Source: Alphaproteobacteria bacterium | Lineage (GTDB): Bacteria; Pseudomonadota; Alphaproteobacteria; Rhodobacterales; Rhodobacteraceae | DNA length: 64,000 nt | Assembly (NCBI GenBank): GCA_030431825.1 | Contig: JAUIIJ010000005.1 | Span: 1-64,000, forward strand | Direction of reading: 5' to 3' | Part shown: piece after piece, positions 45,499 to 55,263 of the stretch | Numbering within the stretch: position 1 is the stretch's first letter | Layout of the letters: every line of letters starts with the position of its first letter | Translations under genes and position numbers: made by a program | The notes under the pieces: model-generated | The model's database searches: none | What the model saw: the letters and a program-made list of their open reading frames with translations, nothing else | Told to the model about the DNA's origin: nothing

Positions 45499-46284
45499 AT
45501 GAAAAACAGAATTCGGAACACGTCTCTTGGCATCGTCGGGTTTGGTGCATTCGGACAGCTCGCAGCCCTCCATCTTGGCCAGTATTTCGAAATATCGGCC
45601 TATGATCCGTCCGCGGACGTTGCCAGGACCGCCAGGCAACTCGGAGTGCGGCTGGCATCGCTGCGGGACGTATCGCAGGCTGATGTGGTTCTCATTGCGG
45701 CGCCAGTGTCCTCATTTGAGCAGGTGGTCAGCGAGATCGCGGTTGCGTGTAAACCTGACGCGCTGATTGTCGATGTTGGCTCGGTCAAGGTGACTCCCTC
45801 GGAGATCATGAGGCGGTTGCTACCCAAGCATGTGGACATCGTGGCCTCTCATCCTCTGTTCGGTCCTCAGAGTGCCGCGAAAGGTGTTGAGGGTCTGAAA
45901 ATTGCAGTCTGCCCCATTCAGGGAAAACAACATTTGCGGCTGGGTGCTTTTCTGCGCAAGTCTCTCGGTCTCACCGTCGTCATGACGACACCAGAAGAGC
46001 ATGACCGGGAAGCAGCTGTCGTCCAGGGGCTGACGCACCTCATCGCCAAAGTGCTCCTGAGAATGGGACCGCTGCCGACGCGCATGACGACGAAGAGCTT
46101 TGACTTGTTATCCGAGGCGATTTCAATGGTTCAGCACGACGCGCCAGAAGTATTCGAGGCAATCGAGAGGGCCAATCCCTACGCCGAGACCGTGCGAAGA
46201 AGGTTTTTTGAACTGGCCGCTGGTTTGAATGCCGAGATGGAAACCGGATTGAAGGCACCGCCGCACAATCAAGGCGGACATTGA
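45499..46284 (+). CDS. Prephenate/arogenate dehydrogenase (TyrA-like)
   Basis: A 261-residue NAD(P)-binding dehydrogenase of the TyrA family, which converts prephenate or arogenate to a tyrosine precursor. The Rossmann motif GIVGFGAFGQLAALHLG is at the N-terminus, VVLIAAPVSSFEQVV and LIVDVGSVKVTP follow, and the HPLFGPQSA stretch (about residues 116-124) contains the catalytic-His region. The all-alpha C-terminal dimerisation domain is present. ATG 45499, behind AAAGGTCGAAAG, is preferred to 45469. It stands alone, without other aromatic amino acid genes or an ACT domain, so a biosynthetic role is uncertain. Some related monofunctional genes occur in secondary-metabolite or plant-type settings. 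Confidence 0.8.
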   Translation: MKNRIRNTSLGIVGFGAFGQLAALHLGQYFEISAYDPSADVARTARQLGVRLASLRDVSQADVVLIAAPVSSFEQVVSEIAVACKPDALIVDVGSVKVTPSEIMRRLLPKHVDIVASHPLFGPQSAAKGVEGLKIAVCPIQGKQHLRLGAFLRKSLGLTVVMTTPEEHDREAAVVQGLTHLIAKVLLRMGPLPTRMTTKSFDLLSEAISMVQHDAPEVFEAIERANPYAETVRRRFFELAAGLNAEMETGLKAPPHNQGGH

Positions 46285-46458
46285 TGGAGCAGCGCCAGGC
46301 TCCGCTCTGTCCGGATCGCCCGACAGGGTTGAGAGAGTACCAAGGGTGCGAGGTGCTTTACGCGGCCAAGGAGAGAGGGGGGGGCATCTCCGCTTGGGAC
46401 GCTGCGGTGCAACGCCGTGGCGGCTCCCGCCCTGGCAGCGACCGCAATCCACGGGTGA

Positions 46459-48239
<1,781 letters not shown>

Positions 48240-48269
48240 TTATTCGCCGTCAATGACCATAGAATAGTT

Positions 48270-49139
48270 ATGCCGGATCGCAATGATCTCCCTCATCTGG
48301 AGTGGCTGCGTGCTTTTGAAGCCGCCGCCCGCCTGCATGGTTTTACCGCCGCCGCACAAGAGCTGGGGATTACCCAGGTCGCGGTCAGCAAGCGGATCAA
48401 GCTGCTTGAAGAGCGGTTCGGACGTGCGCTTTTCTTGCGTCAGAACAAGGGGGTAACTCTCACGATCGACGGTGAAAGCTATCTGCCGGTCGTTCAGGCT
48501 GCGTTCAAGTCACTCAGTTTCGGGACCGAGAGCATATTCGGGCAGGACATCCGCGAACTACGGATCGGCAGCTTGTCCTCGCATCTGGACAACCTGCTGT
48601 TGCCCTGTCTGCCTGCGCTTTCCCGACGTCTTCCTGATTTGCAGATTTCCATCGAGAGCATCGCCAAACGATCGGAGTATGCCAGTGCCGTGTCACCGCT
48701 TCAAATTCGATATGGCCGCGGTTCCTGGCCTGATGTCGAGTCGCGCCTGCTCTGGAAAGAGACGCTGCAGCCGATGGCGAGCCCACGCCTGCTGTCTGAA
48801 CCGCAGGACAGTTGGCGCCGCATCGAGTTGCGCGGAGAACGGCCTGCCTGGCGCGAGTGGGCCACCAGAACCGGCAGGACGCCGCCTCCGAAAAGTGTGC
48901 TCAAGGCAGACAGTATGGGAGTGGTGTTGCAACTCGCCGCTGCGGATGTGGGCATCGCTCTCGGCTCCAAGGTGCAGGCGCAGGGTTTCCTGCGCGACGG
49001 ACGCCTGAAGAAACTGAAGTGGCCAAGCCTGAAAACCGGAGACGGATACTGGCTGACCTGGTCCCGGTCATTTGTGCGCGGACAACGCCATCAGGAGTTG
49101 GTAGACACCGTTGCGGAGTGTCTGCGAGACGGCCGGTAA
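48270..49139 (+). CDS. LysR-family regulator (GcvA-like), probably of tmpAB
   Basis: A 289-residue LysR protein with an N-terminal HTH (HLEWLRAFEAAARLHGFTAA, then QELGITQVAVSKRIKLLEER) and an effector domain. The pattern is of the GcvA/AmpR-like branch. The plus-strand frame is open far upstream, antisense through tmpA, but ATG 48270 begins the family-like part and leaves a 93-bp divergent promoter shared with tmpA. This arrangement, a LysR gene divergent from its target, suggests it controls tmpAB in response to the phosphonate or glycine betaine. Confidence 0.88.
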   Translation: MPDRNDLPHLEWLRAFEAAARLHGFTAAAQELGITQVAVSKRIKLLEERFGRALFLRQNKGVTLTIDGESYLPVVQAAFKSLSFGTESIFGQDIRELRIGSLSSHLDNLLLPCLPALSRRLPDLQISIESIAKRSEYASAVSPLQIRYGRGSWPDVESRLLWKETLQPMASPRLLSEPQDSWRRIELRGERPAWREWATRTGRTPPPKSVLKADSMGVVLQLAAADVGIALGSKVQAQGFLRDGRLKKLKWPSLKTGDGYWLTWSRSFVRGQRHQELVDTVAECLRDGR

Positions 49140-49374
49140 CCGACATCATGCCGGAATACCGGGCGCATTGTTTGGCGGATGAGCATCTTCCTCGCACATG
49201 CCGGCGCCTTCGAAAGGGCCACGGCATGCAGGACCAGAGCGTTTCGCGCCCAAAGCGAAACGCCCGATCATCCGATCGTCGGAATGGCCCTCGACGGGGT
49301 AAGGGCAGGGCGATGATCCATCGGATCGGCGAATTGCTGCGGACCCCGATCATGCCGGGGCCCCGGTGTCAGGT

Positions 49375-50367
49375 TCAGTTGCCAGCCAACGCCTTGTCCG
49401 TGATGACGGTTGTAAACGCGCCTTCCGGTTCCCTGGTGATCACCGGGTCGGATCCGCCCGCCAGCAGCGTTGCCACCGTCCGCTCGTAATCGGCGGCATC
49501 CAGCGCGCCATTCGAACCGGCGGTCAGCTTGGCGACCTCGGTCATCATGCGCACCTGATGCGCTTCGGTCTGTGCGCCGGTTTCGTCATAGTCGAGCACG
49601 ATCATCGCCGCGTCCTCGGGATTCTCCTCGGCCCATTTCCAGCCTTTCATCGACGCGGCGACAAATTTTTCCATCCGTTCGACAAAGGCCGGGTCGGACA
49701 GGTTGTCTTCCATGACATAAAGCCCGTCCTCGAGCGTCGCGACGCCCTGATCCTCGTATTTGAAGGTGATCAGCTCTTCCGGCGCGACACCGCTGTCGAG
49801 AACCTGCCCGTATTCATTGTAGGTCATGGTTGAAATGCAATCGGCCTGACGCTGCAGAAGCGGGTCAACGTTGAACCCCTGCTTCAGAACCTCGACGCTG
49901 TTTTCGCCCTTGCCATCGGTTCCGATGCCCAGATGCGACATCCAGCTGAGAAACGGGTATTCGTTGCCAAAGAACCAGACGCCGAGTGTTCGGTTGACCA
50001 GCGTTTCCGGCCCCTCGATTCCCACGTCGCCCCAGCAGGTCAGCATCATCCCAGACGATTTGAACGGCTGCGCGATATTGACCAGCGGCAGGCCGTTTTC
50101 ACGTGCCGCCAACGCGGCGGGCATCCACTCGACGATGACATCCGCCCCACCTCCGGCGATCACCTGCGTGGGCGCGATGTCCGGCCCACCGGGCAGGACG
50201 GTGACATCAAGCCCGGCCTCTTCGTAATACCCGTTCTCAAGAGCCACGTAGTACCCCGCGAATTGCGCCTGCGTGACCCATTTCAATTGCAACGTGACCT
50301 CGTCGGCAAAGGCCGGAACGGTCAGCGCGGTCGACGCGAGTGCCGCGATCAGCATGGATTTTGTCAT
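49375..50367 (-). CDS. NMT1/THI5-type ABC substrate-binding protein (pyrimidine-type)
   Basis: A 330-residue periplasmic binding protein of the NMT1/SsuA-like class. A signal peptide (about residues 1-21, ending VPAFA) is followed by VTLQLKWVTQAQFAGYYVALENGYY, the standard opening of the group that binds hydroxymethylpyrimidine precursors and related heterocycles (QAQFAGYYVALE is characteristic). ACAGGAGA precedes ATG 50367. It is the last gene of a minus-strand operon with two permeases, an ATPase and dihydropyrimidinase, so its likely ligand is a pyrimidine, dihydropyrimidine or hydantoin. Confidence 0.88.
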   Translation of the reverse strand: MTKSMLIAALASTALTVPAFADEVTLQLKWVTQAQFAGYYVALENGYYEEAGLDVTVLPGGPDIAPTQVIAGGGADVIVEWMPAALAARENGLPLVNIAQPFKSSGMMLTCWGDVGIEGPETLVNRTLGVWFFGNEYPFLSWMSHLGIGTDGKGENSVEVLKQGFNVDPLLQRQADCISTMTYNEYGQVLDSGVAPEELITFKYEDQGVATLEDGLYVMEDNLSDPAFVERMEKFVAASMKGWKWAEENPEDAAMIVLDYDETGAQTEAHQVRMMTEVAKLTAGSNGALDAADYERTVATLLAGGSDPVITREPEGAFTTVITDKALAGN

Positions 50368-50418
50368 GATAGTCTCCTGTTGGTTTTTTGGTCCTTGGTT
50401 TGCTGTTGCCTGCGGTTT

Positions 50419-51264
50419 TCAGCCGCGCTGTGACGGGTGCCAGAAGGTGAGCCATTTTTCGATCAGTGCCGCCAGCCCGTAGGCCAGCGTGCCGGTGATG
50501 GCCGCGACCAGAATGGCGGACCAGACGAGGCCAAGATCAAGCTGACCGATCGACGTCGATATCCGGAACCCCAGCCCCTGGGTCGGAGAGCCGAAAAACT
50601 CCGCGACGATCGCGCCGATCAGGGCGAGCGTCGTGCACACCTTGAGACCGTTGAAAATGAATGGCAACGCTGCCGGCAGGCGCAGTTTCAGCAGGGTCTC
50701 ACCCCAGCTCGCGGCATAGGTGCGCATCAGGTCGCGCTGCATCGCGGATGTTTCCGACAGGCCCGCAACCGTGTTCACCAGCATCGGAAAGAACACCATC
50801 AATACCACGACCGCCGCCTTGGACTGCCAGCCAAAGCCGAACCACATCACCAGAATGGGTGCGGTGCCGACGATGGGCAGCGCGGCCATGAAATTGCCGA
50901 GCGGCAACAGACCCTCGCGCAGATAGGCATAACGGTCAACCAGCAGCGCGGTCAGGAAGGCGGCAGCGCAACCGATGACATATCCGGCGAGGGCGCCCTT
51001 GAGAATGGTCTGCACGAAATCGCCCCACAACATCGCGCCGTTGCCGGCAAAGGTGGCTGCAATGACGCTGGGCGGGGGCAGAATGACCTGCGGGACATCG
51101 AGACCCCGCACGATCAGCTCCCACATCGCCAGCACGGTCGCGCCGAATATCAGCGGAACCGCCAGCCGCGCCGCGCGCCCCTGTGCGCGTGCCGGGGCCG
51201 CGAGCCAGAGGTTCAGCGCAAAACCCGCCGCCCAGATCAGCAAGGCAAGGATCACGAGGTTCAT
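50419..51264 (-). CDS. ABC transporter permease, pyrimidine-type, subunit 2
   Basis: A 281-residue permease of the SsuC/ThiX (BPD_transp_1) type with about seven helices. The coupling motif EAA is in the region AASWGETLLKLRLPAALPFIFNGLK (short form: ETLLKLRLPAALPFI), about residues 190-205. ATG 51264 overlaps the stop of the other permease by 4 bp; a longer frame to 51306 is rejected because of this coupling. It forms a heterodimer with the adjacent permease. Confidence 0.9.
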   Translation of the reverse strand: MNLVILALLIWAAGFALNLWLAAPARAQGRAARLAVPLIFGATVLAMWELIVRGLDVPQVILPPPSVIAATFAGNGAMLWGDFVQTILKGALAGYVIGCAAAFLTALLVDRYAYLREGLLPLGNFMAALPIVGTAPILVMWFGFGWQSKAAVVVLMVFFPMLVNTVAGLSETSAMQRDLMRTYAASWGETLLKLRLPAALPFIFNGLKVCTTLALIGAIVAEFFGSPTQGLGFRISTSIGQLDLGLVWSAILVAAITGTLAYGLAALIEKWLTFWHPSQRG

Positions 51265-52235
51265 GGCTGCCCTCCCATCGCGCGCAGCGTGCGCCGTTCC
51301 AGCCAACCGGTCAGCCAGACCAGCAACGCCGCCAGCGCCGCCGCCATGATAAGCGCCGCCCAGACCTGCGATGTCTGACCGTAATAGCTTCCCGCCAGCA
51401 TCCGCGCACCCAGCCCGCCCTTCTGCACCGGCAATTCACCGACGATGGCCCCGACCAGGCTGGCGGCGATGGCGATTTTCAGCGAGGCAAAGAGATAGGG
51501 CACCGACGCGGGCAGACGCAGTTTGGTCAGCACGGTCATGGGGTCGGCATTATAGGTGCGCATCAGGTCAAGCTGCATCGCATCGGGCGAGCGCAGCCCC
51601 TTCACCATGCCGACGACCACGGGGAAGAACGACAGGTAGGCCGAGATCACCGCCTTGGGAATCAACCCCTGTATCCCGATGGAATAGAGCACCACGATAA
51701 TCATCGGTGCGAGCGCAACAATCGGTATCGTCTGGCTGACAATGGCCCAGGGCATGATCGACATGTCCATGACGCGCGAGTGCACGATGCCGACCGCCAG
51801 CGCGATCCCCAACGCGGTGCCGATCACGAACCCGAGAAATGTCGCGCCAAGCGTGATGCCCCCGTGATAGACAAGCGATCGATTGGACAGGCTGCCCGAC
51901 CTGACAATGCCGCGCCGTCCGTTGATCTCTTCGTCTATGGTTGAACGATACAGTTCCCCGGCGACCTGATGCGGCGCGGGCAGCCGGGGCCGGTCCAGGC
52001 TCCAGCTTTCACCCAGCAGGCCGGGATTGCGCATCACAAGGGCCCAGGCCCCCATGTCGCGCCGTTCGACCGCGGTTGGCGGCGAAACGGGTTCCCCTGC
52101 ACGCTCTGCACGGGTCAGCACGTCCTGCACGTTCATCGGCACAACCGCGAGATACCAGATCGCCAGAACCGCCAGGACCATCGCCAGGACTGGCGGCAAC
52201 CGCCAGCGGCCGGGTCTGCTGGTGCCGGCGCTCAC
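51261..52235 (-). CDS. ABC transporter permease, pyrimidine-type, subunit 1
   Basis: A 324-residue permease. GTG 52235 overlaps the ATPase stop by 4 bp and begins just before the first membrane helix (PPVLAMVLAVLAIWYLAVVP), so it is chosen over the frame opening at 52457. An extended periplasmic loop of about 80 residues separates helix 1 from helix 2. The C-terminal part is a normal BPD_transp_1 domain with the coupling loop DPMTVLTKLRLPASVPYLFA. The long loop is a feature of permeases beside dihydropyrimidinase genes in Rhodobacterales, but its role is unknown to me. Confidence 0.88.
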   Translation of the reverse strand: MSAGTSRPGRWRLPPVLAMVLAVLAIWYLAVVPMNVQDVLTRAERAGEPVSPPTAVERRDMGAWALVMRNPGLLGESWSLDRPRLPAPHQVAGELYRSTIDEEINGRRGIVRSGSLSNRSLVYHGGITLGATFLGFVIGTALGIALAVGIVHSRVMDMSIMPWAIVSQTIPIVALAPMIIVVLYSIGIQGLIPKAVISAYLSFFPVVVGMVKGLRSPDAMQLDLMRTYNADPMTVLTKLRLPASVPYLFASLKIAIAASLVGAIVGELPVQKGGLGARMLAGSYYGQTSQVWAALIMAAALAALLVWLTGWLERRTLRAMGGQP

Positions 52236-53047
52236 TCTTCGTACCCCGCGCGCAGCCCGTCGCGCACCCGGTGGGCGATTTCGATGAACTCGGGCGTGTC
52301 CCGAATATCGAGCGGCCGTTCTTTCGGCAGCGGGCTTTCGATCACATCGCTGATGCGACCCGGACACGGGGACATCACCACGATATGCGAGGACAGATAG
52401 ACCGCCTCGGGGATCGAATGGGTGACGAAACAGATGGTTTTCTGCGTCCGGTCCCACAGGCGCAACAGCTCTTCGTTCAGCCGGTCGCGCACGATTTCAT
52501 CCAGAGCGCCGAAAGGTTCATCCATCAGCAAAATTTCGGCGTCAAAGGCCAGGGCCCGCGCGATGGATGCGCGTTGCTGCATGCCACCGGACAATTGCCA
52601 GGGGAACTTCTTTTCAAAGCTGCTCAACTCCACAAGCTCGAGCACCCGCGCGACGCGCTCGGCCTGTTCCGCCCTGGAAAAGCCCATGATTTCCAGCGGC
52701 AGGCGGATATTTCCGCCGATACTGCGCCAGGGATACAGCCCCGCCGCCTGAAACACATAGCCATAGGCCCGTGCCCGCCGCGCCTCGTCCGCCGTCATGC
52801 CATTGACCGTCAGGCTGCCGCCCGTCGGCGTTTCCAGTCCGGCGATACACCGCAGCAGGGTTGTCTTGCCACAACCCGATGGCCCGATGAAGCTCACGAA
52901 ACTGCCTTTGGGCACATCGAGCGACACGTTCCTGAGGGCGTGGACCGGACCGTCGGCCGTCTGAAATGTCAGGTCCAGCGCGTTGGCCGCGATCACTGGT
53001 GTAGCAGCGTCCGGGGCCGGTGCGGGGTCGAGAGCGGAGACGCTCAT
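52232..53047 (-). CDS. ABC transporter ATP-binding protein, pyrimidine-type
   Basis: A 271-residue ATPase of the SsuB/TauB class. Walker A is FIGPSGCGKTTLLRC (about residues 52-66), the signature QLSGGMQQRASIARAL, Walker B ILLMDEPFGALD and the H-loop in CFVTHSIPEAV. The frame opens at a TTG at 53068 but ATG 53047 (MSVSALDPAP) is a better start. It lies 31 bp downstream of the dihydropyrimidinase gene and overlaps the next permease by 4 bp. Confidence 0.92.
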   Translation of the reverse strand: MSVSALDPAPAPDAATPVIAANALDLTFQTADGPVHALRNVSLDVPKGSFVSFIGPSGCGKTTLLRCIAGLETPTGGSLTVNGMTADEARRARAYGYVFQAAGLYPWRSIGGNIRLPLEIMGFSRAEQAERVARVLELVELSSFEKKFPWQLSGGMQQRASIARALAFDAEILLMDEPFGALDEIVRDRLNEELLRLWDRTQKTICFVTHSIPEAVYLSSHIVVMSPCPGRISDVIESPLPKERPLDIRDTPEFIEIAHRVRDGLRAGYEE

Positions 53048-53078
53048 GCGCGGGTCTTTGCGGTGCAAACCAATGCCA

Positions 53079-54533
53079 TCAGACCCCCGTTGCGGGAATG
53101 CCGCTGCGCTCGACCGGGCGCGGCGCGGTCAGTTCCTTCCAGGTCGAAAGCGCCTTGTTCACCGTGGTGTTGGCCGCGCGGCTGACGAATTCGCCATGGC
53201 CTTCCTCGGTGCGGATTTCCCCGTCCATCACCGCGACCTGCCCGCGGGTCAACGTATAGCGCGGCAATCCCTTGACGGCCTGACCCTCGAACACGTTGTA
53301 GTCGATGGCGCTCTGCTGGTTTGCGGCGGAAATCGTCTTTTCCTTTTTCGGATCCCAGACCACGATATCGGCATCCGACCCGACCATGATCGCCCCCTTG
53401 CGGGGATAGCAGTTGAGGATCTTGGCGATATTGGTGGATGTCACCGCAACAAACTCCTCGGGTGTCAGCCGCCCGGTTTCCACCCCGCGCGTCCACAGCA
53501 TCGGCATCCGGTCCTCGAGCCCGCCGGTGCCATTGGGAATCTTGGTGAAGTCGCCGACGCCATAGCGTTTCTGCTCGGTGGTAAAGGCGCAATGATCGGT
53601 TGCCACCACGCTGAGCGACCCCGATTGCAGCCCGGCCCAGAGACTGTCCTGATGCTGCTTGTTGCGGAACGGGGGCGACATGACGCGACGGGCGGCGTGA
53701 TCCCAATCGGCGTTGAAATATTCGCTCTCATCCAGCGTCAGGTGCTGGATCAGCGGCTCACCCCAGACCCGTTTGCCCTGCATCCGGGCGCGGCGGATGG
53801 CCTCGTGACTGTCTTCACAGCTGGTATGCACCACGTAAAGCGGCACCCCGGCCATGTCCGCAATCATGATCGCGCGGTTGGTTGCCTCGCCCTCGACCTG
53901 TGGCGGGCGGGAATAGGCGTGTGCCTCGGGGCCGGTATTGCCCTCGGCCAGCAGCTTGGCGGAGAGTTCGGCGACCACGTCGCCGTTTTCCGCGTGGACC
54001 ATGGCGATTCCGCCCAGTTCGGCCAGTCGCTGGAACGATGCGTACATCTCGTCGTCATTGACCATCAACGCGCCCTTGTAGGCCATGAAATGCTTGAACG
54101 TGTTGATGCCGCGATCCTCGACCACGGTCTTCATCTCGTCAAACACCTGCTCGCCCCACCAGGTCACCGCCATGTGAAAGGAATAGTCGCAATTCGCGCG
54201 GGTCGATTTGTTGTCCCACATCTGCAGGGCATCCAGCAGCCCTTGCCCCGGTGAGGGCAGCGCGAAATCAACCACCATCGTGGTGCCACCGGCAAGTGCC
54301 GCGCGGGTGCCGCTTTCGAAATCATCGGTCGAATAGGTGCCCATGAACGGCATTTCCAGATGCGTATGCGGATCGATCCCGCCGGGCATCACGTAACAGC
54401 CGGTCGCGTCCAGCACGTCGTCGCCGGTCAGGTCGGGGCCGATCTCGGTGATCTTGCCTCCCTCGACCCTGACATCCGCCTTGTAGGTCAGATCGGCGGT
54501 GACGATGGTTCCGTTCTTAATTGCAATACTCAT
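53079..54533 (-). CDS. hydA: Dihydropyrimidinase
   Basis: A 484-residue amidohydrolase that opens dihydrouracil or dihydrothymine to N-carbamoyl-beta-amino acids, the second step of reductive pyrimidine degradation. The metal-binding His pair is H56-x-H58 in GGIDPHTHLEMPF. The carboxylated Lys lies in NTFKHFMAYKGAL (about 150-160), further His ligands in VVHTSCEDSHEA, and the final metal Asp in VATDHCAFTTEQK. GAGGAAA precedes ATG 54533. The upstream AT-rich membrane-protein gene overlaps its first 17 bp and supplies its ribosome-binding site. PreA, PreT and a carbamoyl-amino-acid hydrolase nearby complete the pathway. Confidence 0.93.
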   Translation of the reverse strand: MSIAIKNGTIVTADLTYKADVRVEGGKITEIGPDLTGDDVLDATGCYVMPGGIDPHTHLEMPFMGTYSTDDFESGTRAALAGGTTMVVDFALPSPGQGLLDALQMWDNKSTRANCDYSFHMAVTWWGEQVFDEMKTVVEDRGINTFKHFMAYKGALMVNDDEMYASFQRLAELGGIAMVHAENGDVVAELSAKLLAEGNTGPEAHAYSRPPQVEGEATNRAIMIADMAGVPLYVVHTSCEDSHEAIRRARMQGKRVWGEPLIQHLTLDESEYFNADWDHAARRVMSPPFRNKQHQDSLWAGLQSGSLSVVATDHCAFTTEQKRYGVGDFTKIPNGTGGLEDRMPMLWTRGVETGRLTPEEFVAVTSTNIAKILNCYPRKGAIMVGSDADIVVWDPKKEKTISAANQQSAIDYNVFEGQAVKGLPRYTLTRGQVAVMDGEIRTEEGHGEFVSRAANTTVNKALSTWKELTAPRPVERSGIPATGV

Positions 54534-55125
54534 TCGTCATTTCCTCTTCCGCTGTGGCTGGATCTGCCGTAAATCGCACCGGATTGCTCTCGGCATTCTC
54601 TTCGCAACTTACAATTTGTGAGTCGTCAGTGCTCGCAACGGGGAATGTGTTAGTAAATCCACCAACTAGAAGAATGCTAGTTCCTAAGGCAGCGAGAATT
54701 TTTGCAATTGTATATTTGGTCGCGCAGCTCACTGATTGATCGATATTATTTCGTATCTTTCGGTCGTGTAGTTCTCCGAGGACATCAACAACTTGTTCTT
54801 CCGTGAGGTTGGCTCCAACAGAGTCTACAACATTCTTGTAGAGTTCGCCACTGAGTGAATACCGTTTGGTCCCAGCGGACAACACGGCAAAGAGCGCTCC
54901 TAAAAAGTAAATTAACGCGGCAACAAATGCTAACACACTGAAGTTGTCGCTTAGATCAAGGCCGATAGAAACTGTTCCCGCTAATACCAAAAAACCAGCA
55001 AATGCCATGGCGCGCTGATCGGCGGCAATTGACTTCGTAAACTGCTGTTGAACCCGTGCTTCCGCCAAGCGCAGGGCTTCTTTTTTTAAATCGAGACTTG
55101 TGCTATCCTGCTGTAAATCAACCAT
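54517..55125 (-). CDS. Membrane protein of unknown function in AT-rich insert
   Basis: Not recognised. From ATG 55125 it is 202 residues: a charged helical N-terminus (about 1-40, LDLKKEALRLAEARVQQQFT), a helical hairpin in the membrane (about 44-62 and 68-90), a cytoplasmic segment, a third helix (about 140-158; IAKILAALGTSILLVGGFTN) and an acidic C-terminal tail. Codon use is strikingly AT-rich compared with both neighbours. It sits between two genes of one pathway, overlapping the dihydropyrimidinase start, inside a segment bounded by AATACTC repeats. The two-helix-plus-soluble layout faintly recalls SLATT-type membrane effectors of defence systems, but I see no motif to support this. GTG 55149 is an alternative start. 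Confidence 0.55.
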   Translation of the reverse strand: MVDLQQDSTSLDLKKEALRLAEARVQQQFTKSIAADQRAMAFAGFLVLAGTVSIGLDLSDNFSVLAFVAALIYFLGALFAVLSAGTKRYSLSGELYKNVVDSVGANLTEEQVVDVLGELHDRKIRNNIDQSVSCATKYTIAKILAALGTSILLVGGFTNTFPVASTDDSQIVSCEENAESNPVRFTADPATAEEEMTNEYCN

Positions 55126-55256
55126 CAAGGATATTCCAATGGGTGCCACCGAAGATAACGGCGATAAGCGTATAGGCGGAAAACCTCCTGTAACTCTGCC
55201 AAAGATTCCAGATACTACCGAACAAAGGAGACTTCCCCCAGAGGATTAGAATACTC
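54525..55256. repeat. 7-bp direct repeat bounding an AT-rich segment
   Basis: AATACTC occurs at 54525-54531, overlapping the dihydropyrimidinase start, and at 55250-55256, eight bases beyond the carbamoyl-amino-acid hydrolase stop. Between them the DNA is AT-rich and unlike both neighbours. This looks like a target duplication or microhomology left by insertion, but 7 bp could be chance and no terminal inverted repeats are evident. Confidence 0.4.
55139..55249 (+). CDS. Possible 36-residue small protein
   Basis: ATG 55139 has AAGGA at ideal spacing (7 bases) and opens a 36-residue frame to TAG at 55247. The predicted peptide is hydrophilic, rich in Pro, Asp and Glu, and ends LPPED. It is head-to-head with the membrane-protein gene (starts 13 bp apart), inside the AT-rich insert and antisense to the operon. 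No family is recognised. It may be real or accidental. Confidence 0.3.
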   Translation: MGATEDNGDKRIGGKPPVTLPKIPDTTEQRRLPPED

Positions 55257-55263
55257 TTAGAAA

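Noticed and set aside
45126..45605. Possible gene or transposase remnant in the gap before tyrA
   Set aside because: Overlapping frames on both strands, no catalytic motif, no terminal inverted repeats; runs into the TyrA gene in another frame.
54517..55125. Assignment of the AT-rich membrane protein to the SLATT effector family
   Set aside because: Only the general helix layout is similar; no diagnostic residues were seen, and no nucleotide-sensing partner gene is adjacent.
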